A stretch of 64,000 nt of DNA from Cymbomonas tetramitiformis (Eukaryota; Chlorophyta; Pyramimonadophyceae; Pyramimonadales; Pyramimonadaceae). The stretch spans positions 1-64,000 of the forward strand of contig LGRX02029036.1 of NCBI GenBank assembly GCA_001247695.2. Reading direction: 5' to 3'. The notes under the pieces are model-generated. The model ran no database searches. It worked only from the letters and a program-made list of their open reading frames with translations, and was not told the DNA's origin. Both the position numbers and the translations under genes were made by a program. Shown one piece after another: positions 43,851 through 54,989 of the stretch; position 1 is the stretch's first letter, and every line of letters starts with the position of its first letter.

Positions 43851-44490
43851 GGCGCTTGAGCACCACCCGAATCACGGTGACAAATCGCCTGGAAACCCCA
43901 AATTTCGGGCTATACTCTAAAATTTCAAATTTTTGAATAACGTGTCATTATCTACTCTCCAAATGCTATCTAGTCATATAAAAAAAACCTCGTTATCATA
44001 ACTTCCGCCGATTGACACCTGAGCACCGCCCGAAACGGGGCGAAAAATCGCCTGGAAACCCCAAATTTCGGGCTATACCCTAAAATTTCAAATTTTGAAA
44101 TAACGTATCATTATCTACTCTCCAAATGCTATCTAGTCATATAAAAAAAACCTCGTTATCATAACTTCCGCCGATTGACACCTGAGCACCGCCCGAAACG
44201 GGGCGAAAAATCGCCTGGAAACCCCAAATTTCGGGCTATACCCTAAAATTTCAAATTTTGAAATAACGTGTCATTATCTACTCTCCAAATGCTATCTAGT
44301 CATATAAAAAAAACCTCGTTATCATAACTTCCGCCGATTGACACCTGAGCACCGCCCGAAACGGGGCGAAAAATCGCCTGGAAACCCCAAATTTCGGGCT
44401 ATACCCTAAAATTTCAAATTTTGAAATAACGTGTCATTATCTACTCTCCAAATGCTATCTAGTCATATAAAAAAAACCTCGTTATCATAA
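43851..44490. repeat. 163-bp subterminal array, right end of Element II
   Basis: About four copies with a strict 163-bp period (CCTCGTTATCATAACTT at 43,988, 44,151, 44,314 and 44,477). Copies are nearly identical except the first, which is partial and diverged. Each unit contains CCCCAAATTTCGGG and AAATTTCAAATTTTGAAAT inverted words. Confidence 0.93.
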
Positions 44491-44518
44491 CTTTTTAAAA
44501 AATGAGAATATAATGAGA

Positions 44519-44552
44519 CACCCGCGTGTCTCATTTTTGCGATATGGTCGTT
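44519..44552 (-). repeat. Element II right terminal inverted repeat
   Basis: Ends GCGATATGGTCGTT, the exact complement of the left terminus, and is followed by GCTT. Confidence 0.9.
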
Positions 44553-44594
44553 GCTTCTAGTCGTGCATACATCGCGAACGCATACAATGTACGC
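44553..44594 (-). pseudogene. host gene split by Element II, upstream half of the broken exon
   Basis: 42 bases after acceptor TATTCCGCAG encode RTLYAFAMYARLE, cut by the element. Joined to 32859-32837 they give a 65-nt exon continuing AARKEVSA, which leaves phase 1 as the next exon requires. A possible earlier exon ends at GCAAG|GTACGT (44,792), but its phase does not fit, so the upstream gene structure is unresolved. Confidence 0.6.
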
Positions 44595-44599
44595 CTGCG

Positions 44600-45814
44600 G
44601 AATAGATAGTGCATGAACTTGAATATATAAAATCAACATACATGCCATTTGCTGAAATGAGCTCACAATACGATCTCGTCACACAAACGATCTCGTCACA
44701 CTGCAAGTGTTACCCGTCGCGCTCATGCGACACGCGAATTTTGAGAATCGGGTGTATACAACGAAAACACAACACAATCGTGTGTACGTACCTTGCATAT
44801 AGTTGCACTTTTCAGATCTTTCGCCGTTGAACAAGCCACAAGACGGTGTCTGTGTGTGAACAGCAGCAACAGCAAGCAGAACGTGTCGGCCCAATGATAC
44901 AGTAGTGAACTCTGACATCAGTCTCATCGGTTTGAACTGTATCATCATCTCATAAGTCTGTCGCTGTCGTGTGATCTGTCAAACGGAAACCTTGTTGGAG
45001 AACATGTCATATCATCGACTGCGACTCGATCAAGTCATGCTGGATTTGGCACGCCGGCAGTGTCATAGTCATATGTGTCATCACCGATACGGCTCGACTA
45101 CTCTGACTACTTCACTGTCATCAGCGCCATCTCCGATATCGACTTCGGTAGTCAGACAGTTCATTCTAGCATCTGTCATTTCCACACCTGACTTCCTAGG
45201 GGCTGTCATCACATTCATTTCAGCGGAAGCTATATCACTTCGTATTATCTTGTGTATAGCTTCACAGTATCACGGTTGACATATGCGAGAGTTGCACCCC
45301 TGGTGTGGCCTTTATTCCGAAGCTGCTCTTCTCAGTTGCTGTCTACTTGTCGCCAAAGAACTTCTTACTTCTGAATTCGCACTGAAATAAAAAGTCTCTC
45401 CGCGCAGGACATTATTGTTTTGAAAAAGAATGAAAAGCACAGCATAAAATCCATCAATAAATCATGACAAAACCACCAAAAATACAAATTATTGCATAAA
45501 ACTTGAGCAGAGCTGTCTTAGCAGTCTAATACTCGGGACGTCATCAGACACCTAGCACTTGCGAAAGCAAAACAATGATGAGTCCACTGACTCTGACCTT
45601 CAGTCCCTGGCTACTTATCGCTAGTCAAGGTTACATCTGTGCATCGCTGTAACAGGTCTCCGCTCTGAAATCTTCATCTACCAATAGGATGCTACTATTC
45701 TTCGCCAGCTTTAATGATTTTAATGTATCACATCCTCTGACTGACACGTCAGTGACAGCATTCTGATAGTCATATCTTCCAGAAACACTCTTCTTCTTCT
45801 GATGTCACATTACA
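44600..45814. other. spacer, possible upstream exon of the split host gene
   Basis: Aside from the donor-like site at 44,792, I see no supported gene. The region is AT-rich with many GTCAT/ATGAC words. Confidence 0.4.
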
Positions 45815-46372
45815 ATGACAACGTCTTCTTTACCATTTCTACTACCTCTGAGCAGTCATCACGCGCGAGGCCTGTCACGCCTGTCACGCCTGTCACCAGC
45901 TGGACAACCCCGGCTTTGGTACCATGAGAAGCCGGCGTTTGTTACAGAGTTCCTGGCGGGCTCAGCGGAGGAGGAATTACCTCCGGAGATGTATGAGGAA
46001 TCATGCGTGGGAGCACCTGCTTGTGCTTCGGCGGTCCGCCCTAAGCAGGTGGTGGGCTGCGGTGCTCCACCTTTCGGCCTTCGGCCACACTATGTCATGC
46101 TTGCATGTTTCACCGGCCTACTGGCTTTCGACATTGCTGGGGCGGCGGCGGGCCTTGGTGGCGGCGGCATCGACGGCATCGAGAACAACATGTACGACTT
46201 CAACTCCGTCACCACTGAGTCCCCGGTGATGTGTGTGGGGCAATTGTGCCTGTACCCCGACTTTGACTCTCCGAGTCCGGTGGTGCAGGATCGGCTAATG
46301 CAGGTGCTTGACTCTGCTCTTGCAGTTGGGGCTCAGGGTTCCAGCGGCGGCGGCATGGCGGCAGAGGCTTCA
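45815..46372 (+). pseudogene. unassigned reading frame interrupted by a 1.3-kb element
   Basis: An open frame of about 186 codons (FVTEFLAGSAEEELPPEMYE, PPFGLRPHYVMLACFTGLLA, GGGGIDGIENNMYDFN) runs into the element at 46,373 and stops inside it at 46,498. Removing the element and one TTCA copy lets the frame continue as ASVYVGVATTGEP before a stop. A hydrophobic segment (YVMLACFTGLLAFDIAGAAAG) may be a membrane helix. Family unknown. Confidence 0.4.
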
Positions 46373-47686
46373 TGGCTACTGCCCGGCAGTACTCAAGAGA
46401 GTACTGAAAACGCGTTGAGTACTCTCTTGAGTACTCGAGCCGCAATAATCTTTTCAGGCCCTGAACGTGATTGGGGGGGCCTGCCAATCATATCATAGCA
46501 CCTTAAGGACCTAAACTAACTTGCCTTGTGCCCCATCGGTCGACAGACCACGTGCAGTGTTCGCGATGCATGCATATTGTCACATGGGGAGCAATTTTTG
46601 CAGGTTTGAAATTTCCATTTTTGCTGAAAAAGTCTTCAAGTCTTTGATAATTTTTCTCAGGCGGAGTTTCGAACTGACTGAGCTATACCGTGGCTTAGAT
46701 TCAAGACATACATAATAATGATACATGGATCGATGTGTGGCCCGCTATGCATGGCCCTGTTTGCTGCGCGATGCATGACTCGCACCAACGGGCTCAACTC
46801 CGGATTCCTTAAGTATGGTACGAAATGACAAAAATCTCAGTTTTGCGTGGCCCATATCATGCGATCTGTGTGATATATTACCAATAGTAAGCATAGCGAT
46901 GTTTGTATATGACTTCAAACTATATCTGGGAATTTTCGCGGAATTTTCCAACCATCAGGGTGCATGCATTTGAAAATTTTACCCAAAATTAAGACGCAAA
47001 ATCAGGGAAATTTCAAGTTCTTTTAGTGACTACTACTCGGAGGTTGAGATGTGTGTGGCTAAACGGCATCCTAGTGGGCATCAACATTGCAAACCTTTAG
47101 AATACATCTCAAAGTAAAAGGGTGGTGGTTTATTCGACCTCTTGAGGCCAACACGCATGTCTAGCAAGGTATTTTGTCGTCGGTACTCAAGAGAGTACCG
47201 AAGAAAATAAATTATTTTCAGGCATTTTACCCCCCAAGTTCGCACTGCAAGTCGAAGGCGGCTAAACTCAGCCATGACACGTAGTCGTGTTTGGACAAAT
47301 TCAAAAGGGTCTTGAATGAATTTTAAGAGATGTCAATTGACCCTTATAGTCGAGTCTAATGTCCGTTCAACATATCAAGGTTGAGTTTGCGCAGAGTCGG
47401 AAATTGCCAAAACTTTTCAAAATCTAGATCTCGAGATATGAGCGATTTAAGTATGTGCTTAAGTATGGTTAAGTATGGGAGGTGACCGAGCGGTATCAGC
47501 CATATCTTTTGCATAACTTGCTCAATTCGGCTCCCGAAGTGCGCAACATGTTTAGATTGCTTTGGTCGAGCTGTTTATCGAATAAATAATTTTGAAAGGT
47601 TTTTGCAATTTTCGACTCCGCGCAAACCCAACCTTGATATTTTCCTTCGGTACTCAAGAGAGTACTCAACCGCCGGGCAGTAGCCA
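46373..47686. mobile_element. 1.3-kb non-autonomous DNA element with TTCA target duplication
   Basis: Ends are TGGCTACTGCCCGGC (46,373) and its complement GCCGGGCAGTAGCCA (ending 47,686), flanked on both sides by TTCA (46,369-46,372 and 47,687-47,690). Four copies of the hairpin word GTACTCAAGAGAGTAC or its complement sit near the ends (about 46,391, 46,421, 47,189 and 47,650). It contains no transposase-like frame. A fragment of the same family lies at 13,006-13,140. Confidence 0.85.
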
Positions 47687-47690
47687 TTCA

Positions 47691-48732
47691 GTGTATGTTG
47701 GTGTTGCCACCACGGGGGAGCCTTAGCATTACTGGATGTACACTGGCAGGCTGCCGGTGTACGGTTTTACTTTGGCCACGACAACATCTTCAATGGGCGC
47801 TTCACGTCATGTTTGCCGTGCTCAGTTTAAATTTGTTTCTTCAGTTTCAGATGACTTCACAATTTGGGTTTGCACTTCAATTTGTACTTTGCGACTGTAG
47901 CTTGACGGAGATTTGGAGCTGCAGTAGCTGGTTAATTCGGCAGTTTGAACCCATGGTTGTATCAGAATAGCACACCAGTAGGTGGTGCCGCACAGCTGAT
48001 GCTGCACTTTCTTGCTGCAGACTTCTGTATCACTAGTACTACTGCATTCCTTGCTTGCTAGTCACCATCTCCAGTATGGAGGCGGTGTACCGAGTTCTGG
48101 CCAGGCGGCCCTGAGCCCCCTGACAGGCAGGCCCCTGAGTCAGAAGGGTCCAGACTGAGACAGTGGCTAGGGAGTACTCGTATAGTAGTCAGTGACGACC
48201 GTTCCGGGTTTAGGTTTAGGTTTATTAAGTTATCACAGTTTCTATTATATCAGTTTAAGTTTGCATTCGGTAAGCACTCGACTGCGATTATAACACCTGA
48301 ATATACCGAACGGGTATATTCCCCTAGGGTTCGTTTTCGACTACACGTATTACGGGTCTGTGGTCGTCCTGCATTTCCGGCATAATGACTCCCACCTCAT
48401 AAGCTTTCGACCTTTCCCTAGAGTGCTTTATGCACAGCCTTGACAATCATTTTATTTAGTAGTGGAACCACTTTTTTCCTTTTTACGCCCAACCCTTCAA
48501 GTATTTTTTTAAAACCACTTGGTAGATACCCAAGTCCTGCCAGCTCACGTGGCCATACATACGCATTTATATACGGCCTACAATTGCTTGTTCATATCTG
48601 ATTGTCAACGTGGGCTCCCGTGTACTGTGTAGTCTCTTCGAGGCACCGGTTGTCATACATCCCACGAGCATATATCCTGCGGAATGACAAAACCCACATC
48701 CTTCAGTAACGGCCCCCACACCTCTTTATTAA
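47691..48732. other. spacer
   Basis: No supported gene. A short TTTAGG run (GTTTAGGTTTAGGTTTA) occurs near 48,209, reminiscent of plant/algal telomere repeats but only about three units long. Confidence 0.5.
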
Positions 48733-48914
48733 GGGCTGTTCCATTTATTGTCGTAAGGGGGGGGAGGAAGATATGGAAGATATACCCCCGGACACCCACC
48801 ACCCCAGCGGGCACTTTAAGAGTGTTAAGCGGTGTTAAGCACCGAATCTCGACCCCACCACCCCGGCCCGGACAACAAAACGAAATCCCCCCACGACAAT
48901 AAATGGAACAGCCC
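48733..48914. mobile_element. 182-bp Tourist-like MITE
   Basis: Ends GGGCTGTTCCATTTATTGTC and the exact reverse complement at the right end, flanked by TAA on both sides (48,730-48,732 and 48,915-48,917). The 3-bp TAA duplication and GGGCTGTT-type termini match the known PIF/Harbinger (Tourist) pattern. The interior is GC-rich and noncoding. Confidence 0.85.
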
Positions 48915-49707
48915 TAACTCCTGTCTTGTTCAGCACACACTCACTTAATTTCTCTCCGGTATTGCATTCACAAACCATTTCATTAGTTTTAACATCAACG
49001 TCGTGTGATCTAACTGTTTGCTTTGTTTGCATCCCATGGCTTTACTATCTACTGATGATATGACTACCTCTGAGTGTTTATCTTTATAACATCCTTCTCC
49101 CGGTATTGTATATGGCTCGGTACCAAACTAGTAGCCGTGGGGAGTAAAAGGTATAATGCTATTAGGGTATCTGAAAAGCAGTGTGAAGCCCTTAACCAAC
49201 CATTTATTTAGGTTTCTCGGAGAGAGCGGGAGCATCCATATACCTTCAAAGTGGGGTGCTGTTTTAGCAGCTTTGAGGCCTAGTGCTAGGGTCTGCATAA
49301 CAGCCGATTTTTATCTATTGGATGTCCCATCGAAGGGTGGATTGCCATATACTTTCCTCCTTTTTTTGTTAAGGGGTGTACATATGCATCCTTAGCAAGG
49401 CCATCCCAGCCTATTTCCCCTTTCGAGCAAAAGGGACGTAAGGCCTCCTTCATTTGTGTTGTGGGTATGCACCTGCGTGAAACAATTCTCGGATGTGCAT
49501 TAACGGGGTTCGTTACAGAAGAATTCACATCCGTCTTTATCTAATCCCCTTTCGTCGATAACGATATCCAAAAGGTCCCTCCTGATTGCATAGCAATTTC
49601 TGGGGTCCCCGGAATGGGCTTCACATGTTTGTATGGGCTTTAAACTGCTATCCAGTGTGCCATCCTCGGTGTTCAGCTTGTGCCACACGGACTCAGTATT
49701 TATAAGG

Positions 49708-51007
49708 CTCTATACCGATATTTCCGATAACCGATAATATCGATATATCGTATTGATCGCCGATTATTGGACTACGATATCAAACTACTATATTTTTGTA
49801 TAGATTTCAATGTTCCATATCTAATTTACGAGCTCCTTTTCAGAAAAAAAATCGTGACACCACTTGTTTTTTTCTTCTTCAATTTATGTGCAGTAAATAG
49901 CCGAATCGGAATGCGGAAGTATAAAAATATGTTTCCACGCCTATCAAAATGTACATGGCGATATAGGTTGCAACTCCGTCGACCGATTCCTCATCGAAAT
50001 AAGCCCATATTCCCGCTCGCTACCTGAGTTGAAAATAGTGAAATTCGGTTAGAGTTCACTAACAACACTGTTTCTACTAAAAATAATGCTTTTTATAATT
50101 GCACCCACCGTGTCACGATTTTCACGCCTAAAGCCATCACATGCGCATGCTGTATGTGATGTATGGCCACCCCGTATGCGTTTATGCCTCGGGGAAGCAA
50201 CGAATATGATTTATCATGTTTATATCGAGAATTATGGAATACCCACTCGATTTCCCCATATTTTGGGGAAGCTAAGAAAGTGAAAACTCTCCGTTTTGGC
50301 TTGCATCACCAATTGTTTAGGCCGTTTTTTTCATAGAAATACAAGCATTTGTTATGTTGAGGTATCCCTACTTGATAGTACATATACGTGCCGTCGCACG
50401 CATATATCGGAATGTAAGAAAATTAGCTGAAAATTGCTAAAAAACTCAAATTTCAATGTTTTTCCATACTTACGGAATGCTTTTTTCCTCGTATTTAAGG
50501 AATGTTCGATTTTTTCTCCACATGCCATGATATATGCGATAATAGTGGCCAATGTCCATAGGAAATAACATCCATGAGAATCCACCATGGTATATATACA
50601 CATACACATACACATACCTATAGAGGTCCGGAACGTTGATTACCGACCATGCAATATGCAATATGAACTCCATGCCCTTTCACATATATTTCATTACTCA
50701 CCCATATGAATATAATACACGTACCCGTGCGATATACATGATATAAAGAGATACGCACCTGTGGAACTTTGAGTATACTCAAATACACTTAATGTATATG
50801 AAAATATACGATTGCTGACCTCTTATATGACCGCTACGTGGGTATATAAGGCGGTGTCACGATTTTTTGTTCAAAAGGTGCTCGTATATTGCGAATTTTA
50901 TATAGATGACGAAATACGCGACATTCATCGATTGTACCGATTATCGGTGCCATTTTTCGGATATCGGATTGCACCGACACCCAAAAAATAAAACCGATAT
51001 AGAGCCC
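49708..51007. mobile_element. possible old DNA element with inverted ends
   Basis: GGCTCTATACCGATATTTCC at the left and its diverged complement (CCGATATAGAGCC) near 51,006 form imperfect inverted ends. Extra CCGATAA/TTATCGG words lie on both flanks. The AT-rich interior has no transposase-like frame. No target duplication was found. Confidence 0.5.
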
Positions 51008-51339
51008 TGTCATTAATAATAATAAAACATTTATGCTAAGAAAGCAGACCAAATTATACAAGTGCCGTAATCCTGCAAGGTAGGCAACTGTAAACAGAGG
51101 GGGCTGCTTTCTAAAACGTTAATTCCGTTCATCTGAGTCTAGCATGATCCGTTTGTTCACCGCAAGTAGCACCGCCGCCGAGTTGTTCCCAACAATATAT
51201 CCCGTTACGCTATACGAAGTCTTAATAAACACGGTCGACTCAAATATACACTAACTGTGATAATCTGATAATCGGACACACGGGCTAGGTTTTAGCACGA
51301 AACCTAAACCCCGAACGGACAACACGTGTCCCTGTCATC

Positions 51340-54300
51340 ACACCGTCTTGTGAGTTGTGACACACGGGCTAGACCGGTGTGTGAAACTTATCCTTGGACC
51401 GATTCCTTTGAAATCACACAACCATAGAGGATCGGCTGCACTATGTACCCTCACCGGGGATCAAAGGATTCAGCACCCACTTCGGGACACTTATCCGGAT
51501 TCTCCGAAGCTCAATATTGAAGAATGGGACCCCCTAAGCCTTACTGAGCCAATAAAGCCCCTCTGCAACTGCACCGCCGGCGCGCTGCTGCCGTGTCTCT
51601 GGAGCCGGTTGACCTCTGCCCCTCGAGCTGCGCGAGCCATCTCTCCACCACACGCCTATACATAGGACCACTCCTTTGCTCCCTGAACCTCACTGGGCCA
51701 CCCGAGCCCCTCTGCAACTGCCGTGACGGCACATTGTTTTTGTGTCTCACTTTGTCACTCGAGCCGCTCACCCCCAACACCAACTCTACGGGACTGTAGC
51801 CCTTGCACGGAATGCCTGTCACAATGCCTTGCCAGGAAGCTGCGAGTTTGAGCAATGCGCTCCACACTTGCAGCACAACTACTGTGCTGCATTGTTCCTA
51901 CTTGGGGTCCCATCTCCACCGGTATGTGTGGCTTATCCTTGGACCGATTCAATTAGCATCAACTAACCACAAAGGATCGGCCGCACCATGTACCCTCACC
52001 GAGGATCAAAGGGTTCATCACACACTTCGGGACACGTATCCGGATTGTCCGGTGTGTGTGTGCTTATCCTTGGACCGACTCTTTGGCACACCGTAGCCGC
52101 AAAAGACCGGCTGCACGATGTACCCACGCCGGGGATCAAAGGATTCAGCATGTGTGGGTGTGGGTGTACTTATCCTTGCCGACTCCTTTGGTACCCCGTA
52201 GCCACAGAAGATCGGCTGCACGATGTACCCACGCCGGGGATCAAAGGATTCAGCACACACTTCGGGACACTTATTCGGATTCTCCGGAGCTTACTAGTGA
52301 AGAATGGGACCCCCTAAGCCTCACTGAGCCACCCGAGCCCCTCTGCATCCGCACCGCCGGCGCACTGCTGGCGTGTGCCTGAAGCCGGCTCATCCCTGCC
52401 CCTCGAGCTGCGCGAGCTATATCTCCACCACCAAGCTCACGCATAGGACCGCCCCTCTGCTCCCTGAGCCTCACTGGACCACCTGAGCCCCTCTGCGACT
52501 GCCCTACCGGCGCACTGCTGCTGTGTCTCTGAAGCCGGCTCACCTCCGCAAATCGAGCCACCTCTTCACCACCAAGCCCACATTCGGTACCACCCCGCTG
52601 CCCCCTACACGCCCTAGAGCCTGGTCTCAAGAGAGCTTGCCCACCCACGCCACGGCCAGAATGTGCAAGGGCTATCTCAAGCGGCTGAGAATGATAGACT
52701 GGGTTGCCCTCATCCGAACTTGTGCACCCACCACCGACTTGCCCCCGTAGCCCTCTACCCCCCGCACCAACTCCACATGACTGAAGCCCTTGCTGTGATT
52801 GCCTTGCGAGGAAGCTGTGAACTTGAGCAATGCGCTCCACACTTGCCCTACAACTGGCATGCCGCACTGTTCCTACTTGGGGTCTCATCCCCACAGTTGC
52901 CTGTGTGTCCCAAGCCCTCCCGGTGGCCGATAGTTCACCACCCGGTCGTCGCCTTCCCGACAGCTGCTCACTGTTAGTTCCGGCACGGCCAGCAACCTCG
53001 CGCGGTGGGCACGGAAGCTGAGGAGATGCCGGATGCTGCCGTGCAACCTGTTGTAAGTGGTCATTGCTGCCGGGATGGCCCCCCGGGCTCTGAGGGGCCC
53101 GGCGTGTGTCAACTCCACCCGCGAGCCTCCCCACATCTCCCCCGTCACCCCCACCAGTCCCCTCCATGTCAGCAACCCCCTCAAGAAGGCCGGCCACCCG
53201 CCTGCTCGCCCCCATCAAGGTGGCCACTCCGCTCCCTCAGCCAAGGCCATTGCTTGCTCCGGCGAGGCCCCACTCTGCTCCTGAGTTCAGACCCCACCCT
53301 CCGGGCCCGGCGACGAAAGGTCATCCCACTCATTCAAGATATCCTCGACACTTGACGCCGCCTGGCTGAACCCGCCTGTGCCTGCACGCGCTCCCCAGAT
53401 CGCGCCTCGGCGGTGCCCTTTCCTTGACCCCCCACAGTGCCCAGATGCTCCGCCTCCCGCCGCACATCCTCCATGCTCTCCAAAAGCCTCGATGCCATCG
53501 CGCCTGCCTCGCCTACCCCACCGGAAGCCTGCCCAGACCGCTCACGCCGCGTTCCCATGGGTGTGGGTGTGGGTGTATAATAAATTATGTGGTGTATGTA
53601 CCAAGAGCATAGTTACGTCGATCTGCATGCCTGGATGGCGACTTGCCTTGTCCTGATGACTTCTATTCTTGAACTATATGCAAACACAACGTTACATTTC
53701 AACTTTGCATTCGGAGAATTGCATCATGCATCACTCAAAGCTGGCCTTCCCCAGCCCAGCGATCTGCTTGCGAAAGTGACTCGGCAGCTTTGCGGCCTGC
53801 ATCATGTTCTCAGCCCGCTGCTCCCTGTTCCTAGCCCTGGCCTCCATTCTTGCCTTCTTCTTTTCCTCCTCGAGTTGCGTCTCGATTCTTTCGCCTCGGT
53901 CAACCTGCATTACAGCCTCCGCTCCCATCATTTACTTCCCTGACGCACCCTTGCACGCACAGTCATCCCCCCACCTTTTCAACCCACCTTTTGTTGTGCC
54001 AAGTGGCGACCCCTAAGACACTATATGCAGGTGGGTATGCATCCGCATGCATGCACGTATGTATGCTTATCCTTGGACCGACTCCTTTGGCACCCCGTAG
54101 CCACAGAAGACCCGCTGCACTATGTACCCTCATCAGGGATCAAAGGATTCAGCACACACTTCGGGACACTTATCCGGATTCTCCGGAGCTCACTAGTGAA
54201 GAATGGAACCCCCTAAGCCTTACTGAGCCACCCGAGCCCCTCTGCCGGCGCACTGCCGCCTTATGCCCGAAGCCGGTTCATCCCTGCCCCCCGAGCTGTG

Positions 54301-54680
54301 CGACCCATATCTCCACCACCAAGCCCACGCGCAGGATCACCCCCCTGCTCCCTGAGCCTCACTGGTGCGGCTCACTGGGCCACCTGAGCCCCTCTGTGAC
54401 TGCCCTGCCGGCGCACTGCTGCTGTGTCTCTGAAGCCGGCTCACCTCTGCTAATCGAGCCACTCGAGGCATCTATTCACCACCAAGCCCACATTCGGAAG
54501 CACCCCGCTGCCCTCTACAAGCCCTAGAGCCTGGTCAAGAGAGCTTTGCCCACCCACGCCACGGCTGGGTATCCCCAAGGGCTATCCCAAGGGGCTGAGA
54601 GTGATGCACTGCAGTGCCCCCATCTGATCTTGAGCACCCACCACCGACTTGCGCCTGCAAATGTATGTATGCATGTATGT
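51340..54680. repeat. mid-repetitive block, three long diverged copies
   Basis: Three related segments (about 51,380-51,900, 52,160-52,900 and 54,055-54,680) share GGGGATCAAAGGATTCAGCA, CCCCCTAAGCCT-ACTGAGCC and CTCGAGCTGCGCGAG-type words in the same order. A shorter subunit of about 115-130 bp, anchored on GGATCAAAGG, is tandemly repeated at 52,001, 52,131 and 52,243. Frames through the block are open by chance on both strands. I find no convincing protein. Confidence 0.8.
53270..53935 (-). other. possible remnants of a coiled-coil coding sequence
   Basis: Two minus-strand segments look weakly coding: LLESMEDVRREAEHLGTVGG near 53,450 and ETQLEEEKKKARMEARARN with PSHFRKQIAGLG near 53,740-53,900. 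There is no recognised family. They may be decayed exons. Confidence 0.2.
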
Positions 54681-54900
54681 GCTCTATGCATGTATGTATG
54701 TATGAATGAATGCATGTGTGTATGTATGAATGAATGCATGTATGTATGTATGTATGAATAATGCATGTATGCATGTATGGATGTATGTATGTACGCTATG
54801 ACTGTGTGTGCTCTATGTTATGTTATGTTATGTTATGTTATGTTATGTTATGTTATGTTATGTTATGTTATGTTATGTATGTGTGTATGTATGCAGGTAG
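54655..54900. repeat. TATG-type and ATGTT microsatellites
   Basis: Irregular ATGTATG/AATGAATG repeats run from 54,658 to 54,800, followed by about 13 uninterrupted TTATG units (54,815-54,880). Confidence 0.95.
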
Positions 54901-54989
54901 GGAAACAAAAGAAAAAGCACATCCCTTCTGTAGGGGCTGAGGGGCTCTTGGGAGGCAGCCTAGCCCTCTTCCTTTTCTTTGTGTGTTAG

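Larger units (their letters stand above)
32864..44552. mobile_element. Element II: 11.69-kb DNA transposon with 34-bp TIRs and GCTT target duplication
   Basis: The left end (AACGACCATATCGCAAAAAT from 32,864) recurs as its exact reverse complement ending at 44,552. 34 terminal bases match with one mismatch. GCTT flanks both ends (32,860-32,863 and 44,553-44,556), a 4-bp target-site duplication. Inside are a small + gene, a DUF7869-like transposase gene (-), a large + partner gene, a palindromic 42-bp array between the two divergent genes, and a 163-bp array near the right end only. The right end also holds a 9-bp stem hairpin (ATGAGACAC...GTGTCTCAT, 44,513-44,534). The insertion site is inside a coding exon. 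Confidence 0.88.

Noticed and set aside
47480..47545. tRNA-like box A (TGACCGAGCGG) with a nearby TTCGGCTCC
   Set aside because: Stems do not form a full cloverleaf and the sequence lies inside a DNA element; chance or a very degraded tRNA-derived piece.
48205..48230. Telomere repeat (TTTAGG)n
   Set aside because: Only about three units, internal and isolated; not enough for an interstitial telomere.
54765..54989. Open frame through the TTATG microsatellite
   Set aside because: Its length is due to the 5-bp repeat; the protein would be a Cys/Tyr/Val/Met repeat with no support.
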